Position numbers and translations under genes: made by a program
Shown here: piece by piece, positions 1-6,258 of the stretch
Position numbering within the stretch: position 1 is the first letter of the stretch
How the letters are laid out: every line of letters starts with the position of its first letter
The notes under the pieces: model-generated
Told to the model about the DNA's origin: nothing
The model's input: only the letters and a program-made list of their open reading frames with translations
The model's database searches: none
Origin: Salinisphaera sp035690525
GTDB taxonomy: Bacteria; Pseudomonadota; Gammaproteobacteria; Nevskiales; Salinisphaeraceae
Direction of reading: 5' to 3'
Length of the DNA: 11,191 nucleotides
NCBI RefSeq assembly: GCF_035690525.1
Contig: NZ_DASSKM010000028.1
Coordinates: forward strand, 1 to 11,191

Positions 1-54
1 GACCGGGCGCTGGCCACGGGCGAAGTCAAGCGGTTGCACAACAGGCAAGCCTAA
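1..54 (+). CDS. 3' tail of an unidentified gene (partial)
   Basis: Reading from base 1 in frame 1 gives 17 residues (DRALATGEVKRLHNRQA) and a TAA stop at 52-54. The fragment is too short to assign a family. The main support is that the stop is followed 17 bases later by a strong GC hairpin, as expected at the end of a transcription unit. Frame 2 also stays open to about position 102, so the frame choice is uncertain. Confidence 0.35.
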   Translation, partial: DRALATGEVKRLHNRQA

Positions 55-71
55 CGGCCCGATGCCCTCGG

Positions 72-96
72 GCGGCGCCGGAGCATCCGGCGCCGC
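72..96 (+). terminator. Strong GC hairpin, possible terminator
   Basis: A perfect 10-bp stem (GCGGCGCCGG at 72-81 with CCGGCGCCGC at 87-96) closes a 5-base loop, AGCAT. It lies just downstream of the TAA at 52-54. The following bases (TCTATAAA) contain no run of T, so it is a weak intrinsic terminator by sequence. It may instead be a structured 3' end or part of the repeat-rich intergenic region. Confidence 0.45.
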
Positions 97-161
97 TCTA
101 TAAACGCCCGGTCAGTCGGCTTAAGGGCCTGTTGCCGCTTCATACGACGCCGCGCCGGCGG

Positions 162-246
162 CCATTTTGGTGCAAGACAAGGCGCAGCGGGCGTACGGTA
201 GTCATTCTACCTTAGCGCGCTGCAACGCTGGATTGCGCTAAAATGG
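162..246. repeat. Left palindromic unit of the composite element
   Basis: CCATTTT at 162-168 pairs with AAAATGG at 240-246. The pairing continues inward imperfectly (GCAGCG-type segments on both sides) to a central hairpin, GGTAG (197-201) and CTACC (207-211), around the loop TCATT. Read as RNA or single-stranded DNA, the unit would fold into one long, imperfect rod. Confidence 0.7.
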
Positions 247-261
247 CCCCGGCCCTTCGGG

Positions 262-360
262 TTGCGGCCCCAAATCGCGCCATCCGGCGTTGCAGAGCTT
301 GACCGCAGAATGACTGCGGTCGGTGCTCTGCGTCTTGGCTGACACGATTTGGGGTCGCAA
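262..360. repeat. Right palindromic unit, inverted relative to the left unit
   Basis: The 16-base segments at 262-277 and 345-360 are inverted repeats with a single mismatch (core CCCCAAATCG / CGATTTGGGG). The centre is a perfect 8-bp stem, GACCGCAG (301-308) with CTGCGGTC (314-321), around the loop AATGA, which is the reverse complement of the TCATT loop in the left unit. The stem bases differ from the left unit but remain paired. Confidence 0.7.
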
Positions 361-389
361 CGCGGGGCCGTATGAAGCGGCAACAGGCC

Positions 390-1226
390 CTACATCACCA
401 GCCCCTCGATCGTGTGCTTCTGGGTGATCGGGGTCAGCGCGTCGACGATCGGACAACCCATGTGACGGCGCACGCGCGGCGGCAGGCCGGCCCAGAAACC
501 CCGGGTCACCGCCATATCGTGATGCTCGGCGTTGCCCGCGCCCGGCGCGTCCATGCCCAGCACCAGCACCGGGCGCGCCTTGTCCGAGTGATTTTTCGTG
601 CCGCGATGAATGGTCAGCGCCGAGCGCGCCGATATATCGCCCATCCGCGGAAACTTGCGCTCGGCCAGTTTTTCGTAGCGCGGATATTCCGAACGCGGCG
701 GAAACATCTCGTGTTCGAAGCCGGTACCGGCCTCCCACTGGGTGCCGGGCGCGACTTCGAACGGGCCCATGTCGGCTTCGGTGTCCACGCAGGTCACGTT
801 GAAAGCCAGCGACGTCAAGCGCCCTTCGCTTCGGGTCGCCGGCGGGCTGGGAAAATCGCGATGCCAAGGCTGATTGACCGCGCCGGCGAAAGGAATATCG
901 AAGCCGACCTCGACGACACGGTAATCCGGGCCGAGCACGGCGTCGGAAATCGCGCGTACCCAGGGGTGGTCGACCAGATCCACGAAACCGCGCAAGGCCT
1001 CGGGGTGGATCTCGACATACCAGCGATGCGGGCCGCGGCCGACCGCGCCGCCTTCCCGGCCGCGCGCCTCGGCGAACGCCGCATCCACGTCCTCGGCCAG
1101 CCGTCTGACCCAAGCGCGCTCAAAGGCTTGCTTATGACCGACGATACCGTCGCCATACAGCGCGCGCACGGAATCACCAACGTCGGGCAGCGCCGCGCTG
1201 GTTTCTTCGAGTGTGGTGGTGGCCAT
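390..1226 (-). CDS. Phytanoyl-CoA dioxygenase (PhyH) family oxygenase
   Basis: A 278-residue cytosolic protein of the PhyH branch of the non-haem Fe(II)/2-oxoglutarate-dependent oxygenases. These enzymes couple 2-oxoglutarate decarboxylation to substrate hydroxylation. The iron-binding HxD is seen at 122-124 (WHRDF). The distal histidine is H207 in IHRGTKNHSD, and R218 (KARPVLVLG) is the expected 2-oxoglutarate carboxylate ligand. Length is normal for the family. The ATG at 1226 is preceded by GGAGGAG at good spacing, which fixes the start. It is divergent from a LacI-type repressor with a palindromic operator between them, so repression by that protein is likely. The substrate cannot be read from sequence; members act on CoA esters, halogenation targets, ectoine and other small molecules. 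The TAG stop lies at the edge of an inverted-repeat arm. Confidence 0.88.
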   Translation of the reverse strand: MATTTLEETSAALPDVGDSVRALYGDGIVGHKQAFERAWVRRLAEDVDAAFAEARGREGGAVGRGPHRWYVEIHPEALRGFVDLVDHPWVRAISDAVLGPDYRVVEVGFDIPFAGAVNQPWHRDFPSPPATRSEGRLTSLAFNVTCVDTEADMGPFEVAPGTQWEAGTGFEHEMFPPRSEYPRYEKLAERKFPRMGDISARSALTIHRGTKNHSDKARPVLVLGMDAPGAGNAEHHDMAVTRGFWAGLPPRVRRHMGCPIVDALTPITQKHTIEGLVM

Positions 1227-1262
1227 GATTCTCCTCCAGGCTGTTTAGTATTCCTTACGCAT

Positions 1263-1291
1263 ATTGCAACGTTGCAATTCAAAATTGCAAT
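1263..1291. promoter_or_regulatory. LacI-type operator: 16-bp palindrome plus extra half-site
   Basis: ATTGCAACGTTGCAAT (1263-1278) is a perfect palindrome centred on CG, the classical LacI/GalR-family operator form in which a hinge-helix leucine wedges into the central step. Another ATTGCAAT follows at 1284-1291, giving three TTGCAA half-sites in 28 bp. The site lies in the 106-bp gap between the divergent PhyH and LacI genes, 37 bp from the PhyH start and 54 bp from the LacI start, so it could repress both. No convincing -35/-10 pair was found on either strand. Confidence 0.75.
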
Positions 1292-1332
1292 ACCATGGTG
1301 GTTGGAAGTCGATCAAGCGACAGGGGGAACCG

Positions 1333-2340
1333 ATGAGCCGAATCACGCTGCGCGATATCGCCGTCCACGCCGAGGTTTCGGTACGGACGGTTTCGAACGT
1401 CGTAAACGATTTTCCACATGTCGCGTCGGATACGAGGCAACGAGTGCAGGCTGCTATCGCGGAGCTCGGCTATCGGCCCAATATCGCAGCCCGCCAGCTG
1501 CGTCAGGGCCGGCAGCCCATGATCAGCCTGGTGTTGCCCGAAATCGATTCGCCGTATTTCTCGGAACTCGCCGCGTGGCTCGTGCGCGGCGCGGAACTGC
1601 GCGGCTGGATCGTGCATATCGAACAGACCGACGGCGATTTGATGCGCGAGCGCGCGATGCTCCGCGGCGCGCACGGGCTTGGCGCGGATGCGATCGTGTT
1701 CAGCCCGTGGGCGGTGGGCGCGGACGAGATCGAGCGCGGGCCGTCCGCGCCGCCGGTCATCATGCTCGGCGAGCGTCCGGGCGGGGGTTTGGTCGATCAC
1801 GTGGCCGTCGACAATATCGCGGCGGCACGCGAAGCCACCGAGCATCTGTTGGCCGGCGGTCGCCGCCGGATCGGCGCTATCGGCCTACAGCCGCACCTGT
1901 CGAACGAGACCGCGCGGCTGCGCACCGAGGGTTATCGCCAAGCCCTGCGGGCCGCGGGCCTGATGCCGCGCGCGGCGCTCGAAATCGCCGTGAAACGTCT
2001 GCATCGACCAGACGGCGCCCGCGCCGTGGTGCAGCTGCTGCGACAAGAACCCGAACTCGACGCCGTGTTCTGCTATACCGATCAACTGGCGCTGGGCGCG
2101 CTGCACGCGCTGGCCGCCGGCGGGCGCGCGGTGCCCGGGGATGTCGCCGTGGTCGGCTTCGACGACATCGAAGCCGGGCGCTATAGCGTGCCGTCGCTGT
2201 CGACGATCGCGCCGGACAAACCGCGGCTGGTGGAACTGGCGCTAGACTGTCTCGCCGAGCGGCTGGCCGATCACACGCTGGCCGCGCGCGAACGCCGTGT
2301 GCCGCATCGTCTCGAAATCCGCCAAAGCTCATCACCCTGA
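1333..2340 (+). CDS. LacI/GalR-family transcriptional repressor
   Basis: A 335-residue DNA-binding regulator of standard family length. Residues 5-25 form the helix-turn-helix (LRDIAVHAEVSVRTVSNVVN). The hinge helix follows at about 48-60 (YRPNIAARQLRQGR). The remainder is a periplasmic-binding-protein-like effector domain, with typical blocks such as ADAIVFSP, VAVDN, FCYTDQLALGAL and DVAVVGFDDI. The ATG at 1333 is chosen because AGGGGGA sits four bases upstream and the protein then begins exactly at the HTH. An in-frame TTG at 1264 would put the operator inside the coding region. The palindromic operator upstream suggests autoregulation and control of the divergent dioxygenase. The ligand is unknown; many family members bind sugars, but the partner gene is not a sugar enzyme. 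Confidence 0.93.
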   Translation: MSRITLRDIAVHAEVSVRTVSNVVNDFPHVASDTRQRVQAAIAELGYRPNIAARQLRQGRQPMISLVLPEIDSPYFSELAAWLVRGAELRGWIVHIEQTDGDLMRERAMLRGAHGLGADAIVFSPWAVGADEIERGPSAPPVIMLGERPGGGLVDHVAVDNIAAAREATEHLLAGGRRRIGAIGLQPHLSNETARLRTEGYRQALRAAGLMPRAALEIAVKRLHRPDGARAVVQLLRQEPELDAVFCYTDQLALGALHALAAGGRAVPGDVAVVGFDDIEAGRYSVPSLSTIAPDKPRLVELALDCLAERLADHTLAARERRVPHRLEIRQSSSP

Positions 2341-2357
2341 ACGCCGCCGGCTCACGA

Positions 2358-2534
2358 ATTATACCAACATGTAAAAACAAAGATGCAAAAGGAAGATAAA
2401 AACAGTCCGTAAATGAACGCGAAAAAAACGCAAATGAAAACGAATTTTCTTTATTTTGCGTACATTGCGTTTATTTGCGGACTTTCTCTTTTCCTTATCG
2501 GCTATCGCTACATCATTGTAACGGTTGGTATTAA
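2358..2534. repeat. AT-rich palindromic intergenic element, copy 1
   Basis: This AT-rich island in GC-rich DNA is bounded by ATTATACCAAC (2358-2368) and GTTGGTATTAA (2524-2534), inverted with one mismatch. Inside, the segment from 2405 (GTCCGTAAATGAACGC) pairs with the one ending at 2482 (GCGTTTATTTGCGGAC), and the palindrome continues toward the centre (CGCAAA with TTTTGCG). The left end, ATACCAAC followed by an A-rich stretch and CAGTCCG, recurs near 5561-5605. It separates the convergent lacI and diguanylate cyclase genes, where a long hairpin could end transcription from both sides. The TAA of the cyclase gene falls inside the right end. Confidence 0.75.
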
Positions 2535-3775
2535 GCGCCCGGCAGGTTGAGCCGGGCCGGCCGCGGGCCGCCGATGCCCCGTTTTGCCACGGCCGTGTCG
2601 CTGCTGCGACCGCTTGTCTTATGACGTCCGGCTTCCGTGCGCTCGGCGGCGGCGACCACGCGATCGCGCCCGGCGCTTTTAGCGTCGTAGAGCGCGCGGT
2701 CGGCCGCGATGATCAAAGTATCCAAATCGACCGGCCGATCGGCGGCCCGGGTGGCGATGCCGATGCTCACGGTCAGCGTAATGGCGGGCTCGTTCGTACC
2801 CGCCACGTCATACGGCTCGGTCTTGACCGCGACACGCATGCGCTCGGCCACCCGAACTGCGTGATCGGTATCGGCGTCCGATAACAGGACGACGAATTCC
2901 TCACCGCCGTAGCGGGCGATCAGGTCGTCGTCACGCAACACCTGCTTGAGCCGGTTCACCACATGCGTGAGGGCCTGATCGCCCAGCGCATGCCCGTGGC
3001 GATCGTTGATGGCCTTGAAGCGGTCGATGTCCACGAACAACAGGCTCGCCGGCGCGCCGCATTGTTGCCGGTTCTCCAGTCGCGCGGCCGCCTCGAGCAT
3101 GAAATGCCGGCGATTGGCCACCGCGGTCAGCGCGTCCGTTACCGCCTGTACCTCCACCTTCCGGCGGTACCGGAACACGGTCCAGTACAGATACTCGAAC
3201 ATCAGCAAGATGAGCATCACCGGCCCCAGCGCGAGGCCGATATAAGCGGTATAGACGACCCAGTCCAGGTCGGCGCTCAAGCCGAACAGCGACGCCACCG
3301 GCGGCATCACGGCGAGCAGCACCAGCACCGCGGCCGATAGCACGAGCGGCTGCGCCAGCGTGAGAAACGGCACGAGAATGAAGAAATACAGGAACCCGCC
3401 CATGCCATAGGCGCCGCCGCCGTTCAGCACCGCCAGGACATGAATGAAGCTGGCCTCGATCGCAAGCGGCACCAGCACGGCCAGCGCGCGTGCCATCGGC
3501 GCATGCACGTTGCGCCAACTCGCCAGCGCCCACAACAGAACCAGCGCGCTGCCCAGGAAGCGCAGCCAGATCAACTGCCACGCATGGACCGGATCGATAG
3601 CGAAATCCCAGCCCACCGCGGCAAGCACGAACAGCGCGGTGGTCAACAGCGTCCCGCGCACAAAGCCGGCGAAATCGCGTTCCTTGGCCGCGAGATAGAT
3701 CGCGCCGTGGGTTGCCGCCAGAAAGCGACGGACACGTGACGCGGTATCGTTGAAGCGGTACGCGGTCGCAACCAT
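2531..3775 (-). CDS. Membrane-anchored GGDEF diguanylate cyclase
   Basis: A 414-residue inner-membrane protein predicted to make cyclic di-GMP from two GTP. After a short N-terminal cytosolic segment there are about six hydrophobic helices (roughly 41-60, 66-85, 95-117, 125-141, 145-165, 173-195), a MASE-like sensor region. A GGDEF domain follows, opening with DALTAVANRRHF (about 214-225). The active-site signature is GGEEF (290-294). RDDD at 281-284 lies exactly five residues before it, matching the RxxD inhibitory I-site, so product feedback is expected. No EAL domain is present. The start at 3775 is chosen for a strong GGAGG five bases upstream; an upstream ATG at 3910 lacks such support. 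The gene converges on lacI and is divergent from the HAD gene. The signal sensed is unknown. Confidence 0.92.
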   Translation of the reverse strand: MVATAYRFNDTASRVRRFLAATHGAIYLAAKERDFAGFVRGTLLTTALFVLAAVGWDFAIDPVHAWQLIWLRFLGSALVLLWALASWRNVHAPMARALAVLVPLAIEASFIHVLAVLNGGGAYGMGGFLYFFILVPFLTLAQPLVLSAAVLVLLAVMPPVASLFGLSADLDWVVYTAYIGLALGPVMLILLMFEYLYWTVFRYRRKVEVQAVTDALTAVANRRHFMLEAAARLENRQQCGAPASLLFVDIDRFKAINDRHGHALGDQALTHVVNRLKQVLRDDDLIARYGGEEFVVLLSDADTDHAVRVAERMRVAVKTEPYDVAGTNEPAITLTVSIGIATRAADRPVDLDTLIIAADRALYDAKSAGRDRVVAAAERTEAGRHKTSGRSSDTAVAKRGIGGPRPARLNLPGA

Positions 3776-3975
3776 TCGCACCTCCGTTAACGTCGTTTTT
3801 ACCCGGCCCATTTCCGCGAAACGGCCGGATTCGGGCAGCATAAGTAACTTCGATTGCCTTAATACCTCTTGAACGCCCTTGGCTCTCGGGGGTTTCTCCG
3901 AGCCATGCAAACACGGGACAACCGCGGCGTCTCAAGGTAGTCTGGGCCGCTTGATCTCCGATATCGCGTATCCCG

Positions 3976-4692
3976 ATGGCCTACCCGAGCGCCCCGAATT
4001 CCGCCTTCGATGCCGTACTGTTCGACATGGACGGCACCGTACTCACATCGATCGCCGCCGCGGAGCGGGTCTGGACGCAGTGGGCGCATCGCCACGGCCT
4101 GGACGTGGACGCGTTCCTGCCGACGATTCACGGCAAGCGCGCGATCGACACGATCCGCGATTCCGGGGTGCGGGGCATCGATCCCGAAGCCGAGGCGGCG
4201 GCCATCCTGGAAACGGAAATCGACGATGTCGCCGATATCGAGCCGATCGCCGGCGCGGCGGGATTTCTGGCCGGGTTACCGCACGGACGCTGGACGATCG
4301 TCACCTCCGCGCCGCGCCGCCTGGCCGAGCGTCGCATCGAGGCCGCCGGCCTGCCGCTGCCCGATAAACTGGTCGCCGGCGACGATGTAACCCGCGGCAA
4401 GCCCGCGCCCGACGCCTTCAAGCTCGGTGCCGAACGCCTCGGCGTGGCGGCATCGCGCTGCCTGATCTTCGAGGACGCGATCGCCGGCATACAGGCGGCC
4501 GAAGCCGTGGGCGCCTCGGTGGTCGTGATCTCGGCGCTGCACTCGGCGGCCGCCGATACCGCGCACCCAAGCATTCCGAATTACCACGGCGTGACCTGCG
4601 AGACGCTCGGCGACGGGCAACTGCGCGTGCACCTGCCGGAAAATAGCGGCGACAGCGCGAGCAAAGCGGCCACGGGCACCGGCACGCGATAA
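3976..4692 (+). CDS. HAD-superfamily phosphatase, sugar-phosphatase-like
   Basis: A 238-residue soluble hydrolase of HAD subfamily I. Motif I is DMDGT (17-21), with D17 as the nucleophile and D19 as the acid/base. Motif II is T110/S111 in IVTSAPR, motif III is K142 in GKPAPDAF, and motif IV is E166-D167 in IFEDAIAGI. The helical C1 cap carries HGKRAIDTIR (52-61), which resembles glycerol-3-phosphate and 2-deoxyglucose-6-phosphate phosphatases more than phosphoglycolate phosphatase. That sub-assignment is tentative. No clear Shine-Dalgarno precedes the ATG, and there is no better in-frame start before DMDGT. The last roughly 20 residues are Ser/Ala/Thr/Gly-rich and probably disordered. It is divergent from the diguanylate cyclase and converges on the glycosylase-like gene; no operon partner is visible. 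Confidence 0.88.
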   Translation: MAYPSAPNSAFDAVLFDMDGTVLTSIAAAERVWTQWAHRHGLDVDAFLPTIHGKRAIDTIRDSGVRGIDPEAEAAAILETEIDDVADIEPIAGAAGFLAGLPHGRWTIVTSAPRRLAERRIEAAGLPLPDKLVAGDDVTRGKPAPDAFKLGAERLGVAASRCLIFEDAIAGIQAAEAVGASVVVISALHSAAADTAHPSIPNYHGVTCETLGDGQLRVHLPENSGDSASKAATGTGTR

Positions 4693-4748
4693 GGTCCCGA
4701 TCCAGGACACAGGCCAACCCGCGCCGAATCGGACCGACCAATGGTCGA

Positions 4749-5453
4749 TCAATGGCCAGAGTCCCGCATCAGCCGGCCCGGGCGGGCGTCGAGTTCGTCG
4801 AGCCGCGCCTGCAGCAGACCGGGAAACCGTTTGTACCAGGTCGCATTGAGCGGCGACGGATGCGGCAGCGGATAGACGCGAAAACGCTGCTCGCCGCCGT
4901 CCGGCGCGTCCAGCGTGATCTCGATACAGGACTCGAACCGGTCCTCGCGCTTCCAGAACGCCTGGATACGATCGCGTTCGGCCTTGTCCTGATCGATGGC
5001 GAACCATAGAAACGCTTCCCGCCCAAGCGTGATCAGATCCCGGCCCTGCCAGGATTCGATTAACAGCGTCCGCATCAAGGGGTGGAAACGGCGCTTGATC
5101 TTCATGGACCACGCCTTGTTGCCTACCGGCTTGTACGGCACCGTGTTGATCCAGAAGAAATCGCGCCCGAGCACGCGTGAAGTCTCGAAATCCGGCATCT
5201 CCCCGCCGTGAAGATGACGATAAATCGTCCGACGCACGAGCTGGCCACCGGCGCCGATGAACGGCTCGCCGCACTTGACTTCGTCGCGGCCCGGGTCGCG
5301 GCCCAAGAAGCCGATCCGGGCGTCGCGCCGGCCGAGCCCGATGATCGGCTCCAGCGCATCCTTGTCGAACCGGGCATAGACTTCGGTATCGATGCCCGGC
5401 GTATCGTCGGCGAGTTCGCGAAAAGCCCGACGCTGCGCATCGTCGAGTGCCAT
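4749..5453 (-). CDS. Uracil-DNA-glycosylase-fold protein, atypical motif
   Basis: A 234-residue protein that looks like the UDG superfamily (family 4/UdgX side). The block GRDPGRDEVKCGEPFIGAGG (51-70) corresponds to motif 1, usually GE(A/G/Q)PG followed by GxPFVGxAG. WINTVPYKP (101-109) sits at the usual second block, ITLGREAF (141-148) at the LGxxA strand, and HPSPLN (198-203) at the final His-Pro-Ser loop. Two departures stand out: the motif-1 Glu position is R52, and only two cysteines are present (C61, C176), so the usual four-cysteine Fe-S cluster cannot form. The start at 5453 has AGGAGG seven bases upstream; the ORF extends 14 residues further upstream without such support. It may repair uracil or bind DNA, but activity is not assured. 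Confidence 0.72.
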   Translation of the reverse strand: MALDDAQRRAFRELADDTPGIDTEVYARFDKDALEPIIGLGRRDARIGFLGRDPGRDEVKCGEPFIGAGGQLVRRTIYRHLHGGEMPDFETSRVLGRDFFWINTVPYKPVGNKAWSMKIKRRFHPLMRTLLIESWQGRDLITLGREAFLWFAIDQDKAERDRIQAFWKREDRFESCIEITLDAPDGGEQRFRVYPLPHPSPLNATWYKRFPGLLQARLDELDARPGRLMRDSGH

Positions 5454-5560
5454 CGGCGCCCCTCCTGGTGATAACTGTGATGCGGCCCGGGCCACGGACG
5501 GCCGAAGCGGCCCGCATTATGAGCCCGAAAATATTGGTTTATTTGATCGCCGGAATACCA

Positions 5561-5691
5561 ATACCAACCTGCAAAAGCAATGGCCTACCGCTCAAAAACA
5601 GTCCGCGAATAAACGCAAATGCACGCGAATAAGACGCGCTTATACGCTTTATCTTGCTTTCATTCGCGTTTATTGGCGTTCATCCGCGGAC
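5561..5691. repeat. AT-rich palindromic intergenic element, copy 2
   Basis: The left end (5561-5580, beginning ATACCAAC) matches 17 of 20 bases of copy 1 at 2361-2380, and both then reach AAAAACAGTCCG. The palindrome has 31-base arms, 5601-5631 and 5661-5691, paired at 25 of 31 positions (outer GTCCGCG / CGCGGAC). Within each arm an ACGC-AAT unit recurs about every ten bases. Unlike copy 1, no matching outer right end (TTGGTAT) is seen, so this copy is truncated or ends at the hairpin. It lies between the start of the glycosylase-like gene and the end of the small acidic gene. Confidence 0.72.
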
Positions 5692-5715
5692 GAATTCCGG
5701 CTTCATGAAGATCGA

Positions 5716-5889
5716 TCAATCTTTATGGTCGTCTTCATGGCTGGTCTGGTCGCGGTCGTCGTCGTGCGGATCGGCCGGGCCGTGGCTGTCGTGATTGGTT
5801 TCGCACTGACTGCCACGCTCCGGGCGCGACGTTTCGTCCTTGATCGGATCGTCCTTGCTGGTCTGGCGGTCCTTCGGCTCGATGCTCAT
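5716..5889 (-). CDS. Small acidic hydrophilic protein, hypothetical
   Basis: A 57-residue reading frame beginning MSIEPKDRQTSKDDP and ending HEDDHKD, then TGA. It is rich in Asp, Glu, His, Lys and Ser, has one cysteine and no hydrophobic segment, and is probably disordered and cytosolic. The ATG at 5889 is preceded by AGGAG seven bases upstream, which is the main argument for a real gene; the frame extends 18 residues further to an ATG at 5943. The family is not recognised. The Asp/His-rich tail could bind metal, but this is only composition. The gene stands alone between the palindromic element and the non-coding stretch after dabA, on the same strand as both flanking genes. Confidence 0.5.
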   Translation of the reverse strand: MSIEPKDRQTSKDDPIKDETSRPERGSQCETNHDSHGPADPHDDDRDQTSHEDDHKD

Positions 5890-6258
5890 AGCGAACTCCT
5901 GATCGGAACATGCGCCGGCGAGCGCGGCGCCGAAAACTTTCAAGCGTCCAGCTTCATGTCCGACACAGCCGATCGCTACCCGTGCTCTACCGGATGGTAT
6001 TGGGCCCTTCCCCAGAGCTAGCCTGCGGGGTCAATCCGCACCGTCCGCACGTTATATTTCGGTTTTCATCATTCGGCATCGCGCTCGCCACGGCGCAGCA
6101 AAGCCGTGAGCGGGTCAGCCGGATACGCCGCCTATTTCAAACTCGCTTTTACACCATTTCGAGCATAGCTCAAGGCGCGCCGGGACGGGGCTTATACCAA
6201 GATGCATAAATCGACAGGTTTGTATGCATTATTATTTTTCCACGTGGGTAAGCGGTTG
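5890..6258. other. Non-coding stretch downstream of dabA
   Basis: This stretch of about 370 bases has no gene I can support. It holds a bulged hairpin (CGCTC..ACGGC at 6082-6094 with GCCGTGAGCG at 6103-6112), a TTATACCAA motif at 6192-6200, and an AT-rich hairpin at 6202-6229. It is the 3' region of the dabBA transcription unit. No classical hairpin followed by a T-run is present in the direction of that operon. Confidence 0.5.
6192..6229. repeat. TTATACCAA motif with ATGCAT hairpin
   Basis: TTATACCAAGATGCATAAAT (6192-6211) matches 16 of 20 positions of the outer end of the AT-rich element at 2359-2378, so it may be a solo end of that family. It overlaps a small palindrome, ATGCATA (6202-6208) with TATGCAT (6223-6229). 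On the plus strand this is followed by TATTATTTTT, while dabA transcription arrives from the other side, where the same bases read as an A-rich lead-in. A role as a 3' end for dabA is possible but unproven. Confidence 0.4.

Larger units (their letters stand above)
124..391. repeat. Composite inverted-repeat element with perfect 23-bp arms
   Basis: The bases at 124-146 are the exact reverse complement of those at 369-391 (core GGCCTGTTGCCGCTTCATAC). Inside the arms lie two long palindromes, 162-246 and 262-360, which are diverged copies of one another in opposite orientation. Each has its own hairpin with a five-base loop, TCATT on one strand and AATGA on the other. No open reading frame of recognisable protein lies inside. 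The layout resembles a REP/BIME-type doublet or a MITE-like element, but I do not recognise a named family. The right arm runs into the TAG stop of the PhyH gene (390-392). Confidence 0.8.

Noticed and set aside
1264..1332. Upstream TTG start for the LacI protein
   Set aside because: It would add 23 residues before a canonical N-terminal HTH and place the operator in the coding region; the ATG at 1333 has a good ribosome binding site.
372..2186. Plus-strand 604-codon open frame across the PhyH gene and lacI
   Set aside because: It is antisense to PhyH and out of frame with lacI, Arg-rich, and has no domain; a GC-driven shadow.
3776..3910. Longer diguanylate cyclase start at 3910
   Set aside because: The extra 45 residues have no domain character, and the ATG at 3775 has a strong GGAGG at ideal spacing.
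4729..4741. Short CGACC-AAT-GGTCG hairpin between the convergent HAD and glycosylase-like genes
   Set aside because: Five base pairs with no T-run; too weak to call a terminator.
5599..5691. Possible CRISPR-like array from the roughly 10-base periodicity
   Set aside because: The units are contiguous and palindromic, without spacers of constant length, and no cas gene is present.
5392..6021. Plus-strand frames through the second palindromic element and the small gene
   Set aside because: They cross the repeat and run antisense to the better-supported genes; no motif was seen.
5987..6079. 30-codon minus-strand frame containing CGRCG
   Set aside because: Too short, only a weak GGCGAG upstream, and no conserved family; CxxC alone is not enough.
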